The notes beneath the pieces are model-generated. The model made no database searches and was not told the origin of the DNA. It was given only the letters and a program-made list of their open reading frames with translations. Below are positions 1-11,941 of a stretch of 64,000 nucleotides of DNA, piece after piece. The first letter of the stretch is position 1, and each line of letters starts with the position of its first letter. A program made the translations under genes and the position numbers. Source of the DNA: Leptodactylus fallax (taxonomy: Eukaryota; Chordata; Amphibia; Anura; Leptodactylidae); the NCBI GenBank assembly GCA_947044405.1, contig CAMRHE010000018.1:6023501-6087500 (forward strand). Reading direction: 5' to 3'.

Positions 1-1324
<1,324 letters not shown>

Positions 1325-1794
1325 TAACTCTTGCACTTTCATCTGTCTACTATGGTATTCTTTTTACCTTTCAAATTGAGCTTACTTGGGGATGCCCCTC
1401 ATCATTGATGTTTGTATATGGTGTTACCCATTTATTCCCTTTTGACAATTGTGTACACTATCTATTTGATTGAAGGTATAACACCGTAATAGTTGTTTGC
1501 TTGAGTGCATATTTCTATAGTTAGGGTCCCTGCCTTATGTCTGACACCTTGTTTTTGTCATCTTGTCTTATTGTAATTTTCTGTCATTTTTTAATGGATT
1601 AATAAATTTCATATTCTTTTATCATTTTGTCTCATATGTTGAGTGCTCTTTCCAATTTTTTTGTTTTTGGCATTGCTTTTTGGTATTTTAGACTCGCTCT
1701 GTTATGGAGGTTTGGTTTATATTTACTGTATTTAGGCTATGTAGGTTTACACTTGATTATTGATATGCCCAATGTTATATATACCATGTTTTTG
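1325..1794. other. Unassigned AT-rich stretch
   Basis: AT-rich sequence with no open frame, repeat boundary or RNA structure that I can support. It separates Tc1 copy 1 from a family B MITE fragment. Confidence 0.5.
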
Positions 1795-1998
1795 TTCTAT
1801 CGGGAAACTGCCGGTGTTTCTGTAGGTATAACTGACATGTTGCAATTTCCAAAACCGCAACGGTTTTCGAAATCGCAGCGTGTACGCTTAGGATATTTTT
1901 CCACAATGTGTGGATGGGATTCGCTTGCAGGTACTGTAAATCACTGTGGTTTTTGCTGTGGCTTTTACACCACGTGGGGCTCAAGCCTAAATTTGGTT
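1795..1998. repeat. MITE family B fragment
   Basis: This shares a block with 19760-20094 and, in reverse orientation, with 31721-32007. The block contains a GTAGGTATAA-type core, a GTGTGGATGGGATT motif and an ACGTGGGGC-type terminus. No coding capacity. The left boundary is uncertain. Confidence 0.6.
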
Positions 1999-3332
1999 TC
2001 ACTGTAATCATAACGACTTGCAGAATATAGGCAACATGTTATTTTGGCCATGAAAAAGCTGTTTTGTTCATTTTGCATGGATGTTTTTCTCCACAGTCAT
2101 GGGAATGTAGCCTTATTAAATAATTACACTGGGGACATTAATGAAGCAAAATGCACCAAAATTCAGGCATAATTTTCACCCAAAAACATCTGACATTCCA
2201 TGCACCACATTTATCAAGTGTTTTAGATTATTATTAGACACTTTTCCACCTTTACTAAAACAGAGGGTGTGACCTATCGAGAAAGAGGCTTGGTATAACA
2301 AGAAAGGGGCATGTTCTAAATTGTGATTCTGTATGCACCAAGAACTTTAACCCATCTAATAGGAGGTGTAAAGTTAGACTAGACAGTCTAAGAATACAAC
2401 AGATTTGTCAAACAACATTGTTTGATAAATCTGGAGCAGTTTAAGACAAAGTTTGCACTGTCTATCTTTTAGGCAGTATTAGTAAATCTGCTCTAATATG
2501 AGTATAAATGGAAAACAGTTGCCAAGAGAGATACCATGCTGTGTGTGTTTGATTATTTTGCATTCTTAGAAGACACCAAATTCATGAATTAGTTTTATAA
2601 AGTATTATTTTACTAAATATATTATTTTCTTGAAATAACACTTGACAAAATGGTCTATATCTATCTTACAAGTCCACTGTATTAGTCTGATAAATGTGCT
2701 ATATGTACTGGACTCTCTTGTTTGAAGAGTCCACACACCTATGGTCAAATTCATTCCATAGAGTCATGAGGAGGGTGAGCCCTGCAGTATGCATGTGTTC
2801 CACACTATACTACAGAATTAGATCATGCGTGGCTGCTAGTAGTTGTGACCCCCATGGTAGTGCATGTGTGACACATGTAAAATAGTTTAAAGACATTGTG
2901 TGATCAGAATAAGAATTATTAACATTTGGCATTTTTTAATTTTCCATTTCACTATCTATGTTAAAAAAACTGAAATATTGAGATCACTTTTCATCAACTA
3001 TCTTATTACTGGCAGTATTACAATGAGAGGTAACACCTATGTATAGATAACACAAAATCATAATATTTTAATAGGTGATGGTCATGACATACCACATTTC
3101 TCTTCCTGCAAAATAACATGTCATATATCATACCTAGAAAGCTCTCCCATAGAAGTTAGAGTCATCTCCAGACAACAGTCAAGATGACTGCCCCTATAAT
3201 CACTAACAGAAAATAGAGAAAAAATTCTACAGGTAATCAGGATATAAAAAGAGATTAGAGAAAATAAATATGCATTAATATCTGGTTTCAATTAGTATAA
3301 GGTGATCGCCTTTAAGAAAGTAGGTACAAATA
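1999..3332. other. Unassigned AT-rich stretch
   Basis: I see no gene, no clear repeat ends and no tandem structure here. The only frames are short and have no recognisable domain. Confidence 0.5.
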
Positions 3333-3336
3333 TTAA

Positions 3337-3709
3337 AGAGGACCTTTCATGTCCTCATGAATGCAGTTTTATATACCGACAGAAAGCCGACAATGCGCTG
3401 AATTCATGTATGTATGTGCCTTGAGACTGGAGATATAGGTGCCATTAATTTTGGCACCCCCCCGACTGTACTCGTCCATAGCCTTGTACTGTTAGAGAGG
3501 GCATTCCTTATCACCCAATGATGGTGCTAAGCTGTGATGAACGCGCCTCCCCCAGCGATGAAGCTAAGCTCTGAGGAATGTCCTTCTGACATTGGGGAGA
3601 TATTAGTGTTGAAATTAACGGCACTGATATCTCCAGCAACGGGGCACAGATTCAGGCTTTCTAGCGGTATATAAAACCGCATATTCATGAGGACATGAAA
3701 GGTCCTCTT
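3337..3709. mobile_element. MITE with TTAA target duplication, family K
   Basis: TTAA at 3333-3336 and 3710-3713 flank a 373-bp non-coding element. Its ends are inverted repeats of about 27 bp beginning AGAGGACCTTTCATGTCC, differing by one base. The TTAA duplication is typical of piggyBac and Kolobok superfamilies; which one supplied the transposase cannot be told from the sequence. A decayed relative is at 20633-21043. Confidence 0.85.
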
Positions 3710-3889
3710 TTAAACCCATTTTTGCGGCCTTTATATCAATGAAATATTATCTGAGTATCTGATGGTTGGGAAGATATTAAGTGTTTATTTTCAAGTGACT
3801 GATTTGGAATCAGAATTGATTAATTTTATCATTAATTTTCTCATCCAGTAATTATCTAAGTTTACCAGTAAAACAAGGTATTGTTGTAT

Positions 3890-3891
<2 letters not shown>

Positions 3892-3931
<40 letters not shown>
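3892..3931. repeat. (TA)n microsatellite
   Basis: A run of about 20 TA units abuts the left end of the Intruder-like transposon. The element's TA target duplication (3930-3931) is the last unit of the run. Confidence 0.97.
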
Positions 3932-3934
<3 letters not shown>

Positions 3935-5562
3935 TACAGACCAAAAGTTTGGACACACCTTCTCATTCCAAGAGTTTTCTGTATTTTCATGACTACAAAA
4001 ATTGTAGATTCACACTGAAGGCATCAAAACTATGAATTAACACATGTGGAATTATATACTTAACAAAAAAGTGTAAAACAACTGAAAATATGTCTTATAT
4101 TCTAGGTTCTTCAAAGTAGCCACCTTTTGCTTTGATTACTGCTTTGCACACTCTTGGCATTCTCTTGATGAGCTTCAAGAGGTAGTCACCTGAAATGGTT
4201 TTCACTTCACAGGTGTGCCCTGTCAGGTTTAATAAGTGGGATTTCTTGCCTTATAAATGAGGTTGGGACCATCAGTTGTGTTGTTCAGAAGTCAGGTGGA
4301 TACACAGCTGATAGTCCTACTGAATGGAGTGTTAGAATTTGTATTATGGCAAGAAAAAAGCAGCTAAGTAAAGAAAAACAAGTGGCCATCATTACTTTAA
4401 GAAATGAAGGTCAGTCAGTCCGAAAAATTGGGAAAACTTTGAAAGTATCCTCAAGTGCAGTGGCCAAAACCATCAAGCGCTACAAAGAAACTGGCTCACA
4501 TGAGGACCGCCCCAGGAAAGGAAGACCAATAGTCACCTCTGCTGCGGAGGATAAGTTCATCCGAGTCACCAGCCTCAGAAATTGCAGGTTAACAGCAGCT
4601 CAGATTAGAGACCAGGTCAATGCCACACAGAGTTCTAGCAGCAGACACATCTCTACAACAACTGTTAAGAGGAGACTGTGTGCAGCAGGCCTTCATGGTA
4701 AAATAGCTGCTAGGAAACCACTGCTAAGGACAGGCAACAAGCAGAAGAGACTGGTTTGGGCTAAAGAACACAAGGAATGGACATTAGACCTGTGGAAATC
4801 TCTGCTTTGGTCTGATGAGTCCAAATTTGAGATCTTTGGTTCCAACCACCGTGTCTTTGTGCGACGCAGAAAAGGTGAATGAATGGACTCTACATGCCTG
4901 GTTCCCACCGTGAAGCATGGAGGAGGAGGTGTGATGGTGTGGGGGTGCTTTGCTGGTGACACTGTTGGGGATTTATTCAAAATTGAAGGAATACTGAACC
5001 AGCATGGTTACCACAGCATCTTGCAGCGGCATGCTATTCCATCCGGTTTGCGTTTAGTTGGACCATCATTTATTTTTCAACAGGACAATGACCCCAAACA
5101 CACCTCCAGACTGTGTAAGGGCTATTTGACCAAGAAGGAGAGTGATGGAGTGCTACGCCAGATGACCTGGCCTCCACAGTCACCAGACCTGAACCCAATC
5201 GAGATGGTTTGGGGTGAGCTGGACCGCAGAGTGAAGGCAAAAGGGCCAACAAGTGCTAAGCATCTCTGGGAACTCCTTCAAGACTGTTAGAAGACTATTT
5301 CAGGTGACTACCTCTTCAAGCTCATCAAGAGAATGCCAAGAGTGTGCAAAGCAGTAATCAAAGCAAAAGGTGGCTACTTTGAAGAACCTAGAATAGAAGA
5401 CATATTTTCAGTTGTTTCACACTTTTTTGTTAAGTATATAATTCCACATGTGGTAATTCATAGTTTTGATGCCTTCAGTGTGAATCTACAATTTTTTATA
5501 GTCATGAAAATACAGAAAACTCTTGGAATGAGAAGGTGTGTCCAAACTTTTGGTCTGTACTG
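3932..5562 (+). mobile_element. Intruder-like (DD38E) Tc1/mariner transposon, nearly complete
   Basis: A complete 1631-bp element with inverted repeats starting CAGTACAGACCAAAAGTTTG at 3932 and ending in the reverse complement at 5562, flanked by TA on both sides. It carries one transposase frame. I count 38 residues between the second Asp and the Glu, which fits the DD38E Intruder family, a described sibling of DD34E Tc1 elements. The inverted repeats match each other almost throughout, so the copy looks young. It has been silenced by point changes in the transposase. Confidence 0.92.
4346..5398 (+). pseudogene. Intruder-like DD38E transposase with two in-frame stops
   Basis: The DDE transposase acts on the flanking inverted repeats in the nucleus. 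The ATG at 4346 opens a helix-turn-helix domain (residues about 1-110). The first catalytic Asp follows in WSDESKFEIFG. A TGA at 4880-4882, where relatives have Arg, cuts the frame; it looks like CGA to TGA decay. The same frame resumes with KHGGGGVMVWG, the second Asp in FQQDNDPKHTS and the Glu in LNPIEMVW. A TAG at 5288-5290 (Trp position) is a second stop, and the natural stop near 5396 has mutated to sense. No frameshifts were found, so inactivation is by substitutions only. Confidence 0.92.
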
Positions 5563-5564
5563 TA

Positions 5565-6462
5565 TATATGTGTGTCGCTGTTGAGATAAAGAATGTCTAC
5601 ATCTATAAATTCTTCCGTATATTTTACAGTTAGAAACTGTAATTGTTCGGGATTATTGTTGCAATAATGGGTAGGGTGGCTTTCATTGAAGCTTTCTACT
5701 TTGAACCTGGAATTTGCTGTGTCAATTCTAATTTGATTTTTAATGTATAGAGAAAAAAAATTGAGGTACAGGCAAATGATAAAGGGATTGTCTGGCAAAA
5801 TAATAAGATTTTTAATTGTCAAAATGTGAAAATCACTCTTACTAAAGTACTTCAATTGTGAATACTGCCCCATTTTCTCCATTTCTGACATAAGCAAGAA
5901 CCTTCCTCAACCTCCATATGTTAGCTAATGTACTGAGTCTGCCAACCAGATGCCTTGAATGATGTCATGGACACAAGGAGGAAAAGAAGCTTCCTGTCCA
6001 TATCAGATTGAATACTGAAGTCCTAGAACCAGAAGATGGTGTCTAAATTGGGCTAATGGCGCAGTATTCACAATTAAATTACATTAGTAAACATCATTAT
6101 TTTACATATTGACAATGACTAAAGAACTTTTCATCTCACCATATAACCCAATTAAGTGACAATGTTATGAGTATGTTTATCACAAAGAATTTGGTTTGAG
6201 ATTATGTGATCTCAAACTCAATATATAGACAACAATGACAGTAGAAAAGGGTAGTGGATTGATAACTGGTACAAGTTTGGAAAGGAAAGAACTGAGGCAC
6301 AGATAACTTCATGGTTCATGTGAGTAGGGCAAAAAAAAACAAACTGGATGTTTAAATTTTCTATTGTTGAAAAATTTTTGAGGGAGAATCTTGGGCTGGA
6401 TTTATTTGTTTTACAGACATTTATGAAAATTCTGGTGGAAAGTTCAGTATGTTCCCTGTGAC
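5565..6462. other. Unassigned stretch
   Basis: AT-rich sequence between two mobile elements. Short frames on both strands show no domain, and I recognise no repeat family. Confidence 0.5.
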
Positions 6463-6466
6463 TTAA

Positions 6467-6686
6467 AGGGGATAACCACTTTGTAAGGGTCCGCCCAGGG
6501 ACAGCACTACAGTACCTAAAGCTGCTTCTACAAATGGTTTGGTGAGGGAGCAGAGCAATTTCCTGCCTGGAAACATTACCAGGAGCCATGCTGTCCCGGA
6601 GCAGATGATCTGCAGGGGTCCTGCTTGTTGGACCCTCACTGATCTCTTAAGGATAGATCATCAATATTAAAAAGTGGATAACTTCT
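6467..6686. mobile_element. Short MITE with TTAA target duplication
   Basis: TTAA at 6463-6466 and 6687-6690 bound about 220 bp with imperfect inverted ends: AGGGGATAACCACTTT on the left, and AAAGTGGATAACTTCTT on the right. The interior (GGACCCTCACTGATCTC region) resembles a very common anuran short repeat. Non-coding. Confidence 0.75.
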
Positions 6687-6690
6687 TTAA

Positions 6691-7926
6691 GTGTTTAACT
6701 AAAGTGTTGTCATCTGTGTAGTCCCTTTTGTTGTTTCTTTATTTTTACTAAGATTCTACTTTTTTAGTTTAAACATATAAACCATGGCATTTTTATTCTG
6801 ACAAATATATATCAAGTGTTCATGGTAATGCACTAAAATTGTGCTGTCAATTTCACAGACATATTTATTCACACTATTGGAGTGTTTAGTATTTGTATTT
6901 TCTATCACGTACCAGGAGCAATGCTCCAAAATATGATTGCCACTCATAGGTATAAATCAAATCTTATGTGAAGGCTGAATTTATTAACTTTCATACTTCC
7001 TAAGGTTCAATACATGTAGATATGTCCTAGGAAATACTGTGTCATGGTCCTGTTATGTTTAATTGCTCCTCTAGTTTTGACTAAAAAAATTTATATGGTA
7101 TGTTTGGCATCTGATGACAATGAAGGACAATTTACTAAATATCGTGTTGCAAGATATCTTGGCAATCTCCATCTATACAGTATATATACTGAATATCACG
7201 CATACATCTCAGGCAGACCTCCCATCCAACAGGCTTTTGACATACTGATGTCTAAGCAGCCAGACCACCTGTTCTCCACACTGCCTCTTCCACTGTCATA
7301 TTTACTTTTACTGCAATTACTGGAGGAGCATTTTAATGTATAAATAATTTTTGCACCACATTGCTAGTCTTCATGGGTGCTTATATTTAGGTAGTACTAT
7401 CAATTTATACCATAAGATAATTTTATTTTAGCTATCGGTATCTTGTAGGAACACCCACTGATCCTGAGAATGAAGAGACTAAAGCACTGAAGTATCCTCT
7501 GCACAAAAGTGCAAAAGTGATATGCCATTACTTTATAAAATGGGACTACTACTCACATATAAATAAGCAGGATAAGCCTACCTAGACTTATTTCTTGCTG
7601 ATTACCTAGTAACCTTTTCTTTTCTATTGGTGGTTTGCAAATTGTTGCAAAATTTTGGGGAAAATCATTTCAAAAATTTGCTACTTTGCGACTTTTCTAC
7701 ATCAGAATTCTGCAATGTCGGGCTTGGAATTATCCCCTCGGTGTCTGCAAAGGTAGACCAAGGCTTTCACCTTGTCTGTAAAAGAAATTTGGTGACCTGA
7801 ATCAGGAAAACAGAGCTTTTATCCCTATTTAAAAAAAAACAAACATATTATAAAAAAAAGATCAACACAGATTGTTGCACTTGACAATAATATGGTGATA
7901 TAATGTGGGTATGTCTTTAAGCAACC
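6691..7926. other. Unassigned AT-rich stretch
   Basis: About 1.2 kb with no recognisable gene or repeat ends. The longest open frame, 99 codons at 7044-7343, has no recognisable motif and reads like chance. Confidence 0.45.
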
Positions 7927-7928
7927 TA

Positions 7929-9549
7929 CAGTGGGTACAGAACGTATTCAGACCCCTTTAAATTTTTCACTCTTTGTTTCATTGCAGCCATTTGCTAAAA
8001 GCAAAAAAGTTCATTTTATTTCTCATTAATGTACACTCAACACCCCATCTTGACAGAAAAAAACAGAAATGTAGATATTTTTGCAAATTTATTAAAAAAG
8101 AAAAACTGAAATATCACATGGTCATAAGTATTCAGACCCTTTGCTCAGTATTGAGTAGAAGCAGCCTTTTGAGCTATGAGTCTTCTTGGGAATGATGCAA
8201 CAAGTTTTTCACATCTGGATTTGGGGATCCTCTGCCATTCTTCCTTGCAGATCCTCTCCAGTTCCGTCAGGTTGGATGGTGAACGTTGGTGGACAGCCAT
8301 TTTAAGGTCTCTCCAGAGATGCTCAATTGGGTTGAGGTCAGGGCTCTTGCTGGGCCAGTCAAGAATGGTGACAGAGTTGTTCCCGAAGCCACTCCTTTGT
8401 TATTTTAGCTGTGTGCTTAGGGTCATTGTCTTGTTGGAAGGTGAACCTTCGGCCCAGTCTGAGGTCCAGAGCACTCTGGAAGAGGTTTTCTTCCAGGATA
8501 TCTTTGTACTTGGCCGCATTCATCTTTCCTTCAATTGAAACCAGTCGTCCTGTCCCTGCAGCTGAAAAACACCCCCATAGCATGATGCTGCCACCACCAT
8601 GTCTCACTGTTGGGATTGTATTGGGCAGGTGATGAGCAGTGCCTGGTTTTCTCCACACATACCACTTAGAATTAACGCCAAAAAGTTCGATCTTCGTCTC
8701 ATCAGAACAGAGAATCTTATTTCTCAAAGTCTGGGAGTTCTTCATGTGTTTTTTGGCAAACTCTATGTGGGCTTTCATATGTCTTGCACTGAGGAGAGGC
8801 TTTCTTCGGGTCACTCTGCCATAAAGCCCTGACTGGTGGAGGGCTGCAGTGATAGTTGACTTTGTGGAACTTTCTCCCATCTCCCTACTGCATCTCTGGA
8901 GCTCAGCCACAGTGATCTTTGGGTTCTTCTTTACCTCTCTCACCAAGGTTCTTCTCCCACGATTGCTCAATTTGGCTGGACAGCCAGATCGAGGAAGAGT
9001 TCTGGTCATCCCAATCTTCTTCCATTTAAGGATTATGAAGGCCACTGTGCTCTTAGCAACCTTGAGTGCTGCAGAAATTCTTTTATAACCTTGGCCAGAT
9101 CTGTGCCTTGCCACAATTCTGTCTCTGAGCTCATTGGGCAGTTCATCTCATGATTCTCATTTGCTCTGACATGCACTGTGAGCTGTGAGGTCTTATATAG
9201 ACAAGTGTATGCCTTTCCTAATCAAGTCCAATCAGTTTAATTAAACACAGCTGGACTCCAATGAAGGAGTAGAACCATCTCAAGGAGGATCAGAAGGAAA
9301 TGGACAGCATGTGAGTTAAATATGAGTGTCATGGCAAAGGGTCTGAATACTTATGACCATGTGATATTTCAGTTTTTCTTTTTTAATAAATTTGCAAAAA
9401 TTTCTACATTTCTGTTTTTTTCTTGTCAAGATGGGGTGCTGAGTGTACATTAATGAGAAATAAAATGAACTTTTTTGCTTTTAGCAAATGGCTGCAATGA
9501 AACAAAGAGTGAAAAATTTAAAGGGGTCTGAATACTTTCGTATCCACTG
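7929..9549 (-). mobile_element. Tc1-like transposon, family B, with IR/DR ends
   Basis: A complete 1621-bp DD34E element flanked by TA (7927-7928 and 9550-9551). Its long inverted repeats of about 220 bp each contain two direct-repeat sites. The outer pair lies at the tips (GTATTCAGACCCCTTT at left) and the inner pair at 8120-8143 and 9336-9358. This is the IR/DR plan of Sleeping Beauty-type elements, where both sites bind transposase. An internally deleted relative is at 61973-62224. Confidence 0.93.
8145..9153 (-). pseudogene. Tc1 family B transposase pseudogene
   Basis: A DDE transposase on the minus strand. The largest open piece, 8359-9114, covers most of the protein: helix-turn-helix (RHRSGQGYKRISAALK), a GRPA-like linker in altered form (SGCPAKLS), the first catalytic Asp in CSDETKIELFG, and the second in [11 protein letters not shown]. 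One extra G near 8362-8365 shifts the frame before the Glu-containing LNPIEHLW region, which is still visible in another frame. A small deletion near 9125-9150 damages the start. The natural stop is at 8145-8147. Confidence 0.9.
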
Positions 9550-9551
9550 TA

Positions 9552-10484
9552 TATGGAGAAAAGTTAAGCTCCAAACCAGAAAATAAATGCTATGACTTAA
9601 GCAAGGAATCAAATTACTAATATAAATGAAATACTATACTGGAAAAATCCATGCTCAGTATGAAGGAGTTCAACTAGTTGTAAACTAATTTATCTTAGAG
9701 ATCTAAATCAAAAAGTTACAGGCTTAGGTGTAAAAGTTTAATTCGTAACATAAGGACATTGATTCCATTATGCCAGTTCTTTTTGAAAGCTGTATAAGTT
9801 ATTTGTTCATTCCAGAATTATTACTGGTTATTATCTACACACAGATCATAAAGAAGCAATACTAAAAATAATAACTGAGTTTATTAGATATACATTTAAT
9901 AAAGCATACAAATAATTCTAAGGAAGGAGGCAGCAGAGTGATGTGAGATAACATATTGCACTGACAGTTTAACACAATAATTAATTTAAAGGCTATAATA
10001 CCTAACGTGAAGCAGAATCCTCAAGGAATTTAATTTTAAAATTTTACAGCCTCAGATTGAAGGGTATATTCTTTCAATCTGATTGCACTAAACTGCAAGG
10101 CCGAGCAGCTTTTAGTATTGCTTAGGATTTAATAGAGTTGTCTTTGAGTAGCCTTGCACAAGTTAGCTACAATATAAAAAGAATCTTTCCCTTGCTACCT
10201 GATTGAAAGCTACTTGTAATTGCATTATGATTAGAGAGGCATCATGTTATGGCTCAATGTTAAAACATTTTTCTGAGTCACTTACAGCTGATGCCTGAGA
10301 GAAATTCTACTGCTTCACACTTTCACAGTTCAATGGGTCTTGAGATTACTGTTAAAATGAAAAATTTTGTTTTCTTTCCTTTCAAGGCTTATATTTTAGT
10401 ATGCCATCATTTTGTTAATTGCTTTTTAATTATATAGGTTAAAGAGGTTATCAATTAAATATATGTTAAAAGGGCCCAAAATGC
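9552..10484. other. Unassigned stretch
   Basis: AT-rich sequence without supported genes or repeat boundaries. It could be unique host DNA. Confidence 0.45.
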
Positions 10485-10805
10485 TATTAAAGGGGTATTC
10501 CCATATCAATGATCCCATCTGTACTACTAGTTTATGTAAATTCAAGAGTTTTCCTAAATACATAGCTGCTTCATTTGCCTGCTAAGTGAAATTATTCCTC
10601 CGAATATTACACATTGTTTCCTTGGTCCCTGTCCTATATCTGTTAACATAGGTTGGAGGATGATTCATTTATTGCTCTCTGGGGGAACGCTAAGTTCTCT
10701 CACTGCTCTTCCGTAAAGACAATCAGATCAACTAATTGCAGTTTGCTGATAAAGGCTCGGATAATGTGTCTCATCTCTCTATGTAAAGGATAACATTGAG
10801 TTTGC
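10485..10805 (+). repeat. MITE family F, left part
   Basis: Begins at a TTAA (10485-10488) with AGGGGTATTCCCATATCAATG. A block with CTCTCACTGCTC and TCAACTAATTGCAGTTTGC matches, in reverse orientation, the sequence at 47335-47590. The right end is not seen, so this copy is probably truncated. Confidence 0.65.
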
Positions 10806-10887
10806 TGCATATAAGTTTTTTTTTTACTCTCCAAACCTGTGCAATGTAATATAATATATATACATTTACTGTGCCTAGATGAAGAAG

Positions 10888-11327
10888 CAATGTAAAGATA
10901 AATCCAAGCACTTCAATTTGTGATGCAAAGTTAAGGTATAATTTATTGGTGTTTCACCACTGGTAACATCAGTACCGTCATTCATGCAGCAATATATAAT
11001 AATAGTCATAAAGTATTCGGCATATATATTGGAACAATTTGGTTAGGTCTTTCCCAGACGTTTCGGTGATTTACCACCTTCTTCAGTGAGAGAGAACAGA
11101 GAGAGAACAGGTACCAAGATAAATAAGTGTAATTGTAGAGCATACATGTGGACATGCAGTATGTGCCGAAAGTAAGGATCCAGGTAGAGAAAAAGCAGTA
11201 AAGTGTGCTTCAGAGCATGCTGGTGTGAGGAGTAGTGGCACATGGCACAGCTGCAGACAGAGCAGCCAATAAATTATATCTTCACTTTGCATCACAAATT
11301 GGAGTGCTTGGATTTATCTTTACATTG
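10888..11327. mobile_element. Non-autonomous inverted-repeat element
   Basis: A 44-bp inverted repeat with one mismatch (left 10888-10931, right 11284-11327; starts CAATGTAAAGATAAATCCAA) encloses about 440 bp. The repeat continues imperfectly for nearly 20 bp more (ATAATTTATTGG). The interior contains the paired motif CGTTTCGG and CCTTCTTCAGTGA, also found at 25790 and 63795. No coding capacity. The superfamily and target duplication could not be settled. Confidence 0.8.
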
Positions 11328-11905
11328 ATAACGGCTCTGACAAGCCATCCACAACAGCACTCCCATCTACAATATGGAGTGCAGAACAACATTATATATT
11401 AGATGTAGAAGCCAGAGAACACCTCAACAGGTTGATCAGGGTTGAGGGGCTTCCATTCTGGATATAGGTGCAGATATAAGATGTGAGTACCTACCTCTAT
11501 CAGATACTTATAGCATATCCAATGTCTAAGCTGAGAATGCCACTTTAAATTCCTGCTGTTCCAGCACTGCCTTTATATTCTATTGGGTATGCCAACTTCC
11601 ATCAAGATGTAATAAGGTAAACCCAGGTTAACACCAAGATAGTAGTCTTGAGCAGTGTTATCATTAAGCTGGATGGCTACAAGGCAGCAGGGCAGTGCAG
11701 CTTCTGGCGTCTCCACACTCAAGATGACAGTCCACTCAAATGCATACTGTTCAGTATAGAAAGAGAGTTCCTACTAAGCACATAGGCCTGCTCAGGAAAC
11801 AAATGACACATAGGTGCTGCTGCTGTAGAGAGCTCAATAGGGACTTTCCTCCTTCAGTGGCCACTGCTATTGATTAGAACTTCAGGGTGATAGGCAGGGC
11901 CAGCT
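11328..11905. other. Unassigned stretch
   Basis: No gene or clear repeat end found between the inverted-repeat element and the next TTAA MITE. Confidence 0.45.
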
Positions 11906-11941
11906 TTAAAGTGTACCTCCAATTATAATACAACCTATATA

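Noticed and set aside
7044..7343. A 99-codon frame as a possible small gene
   Set aside because: No motif, no splice context that I can support, and AT-rich chance composition.
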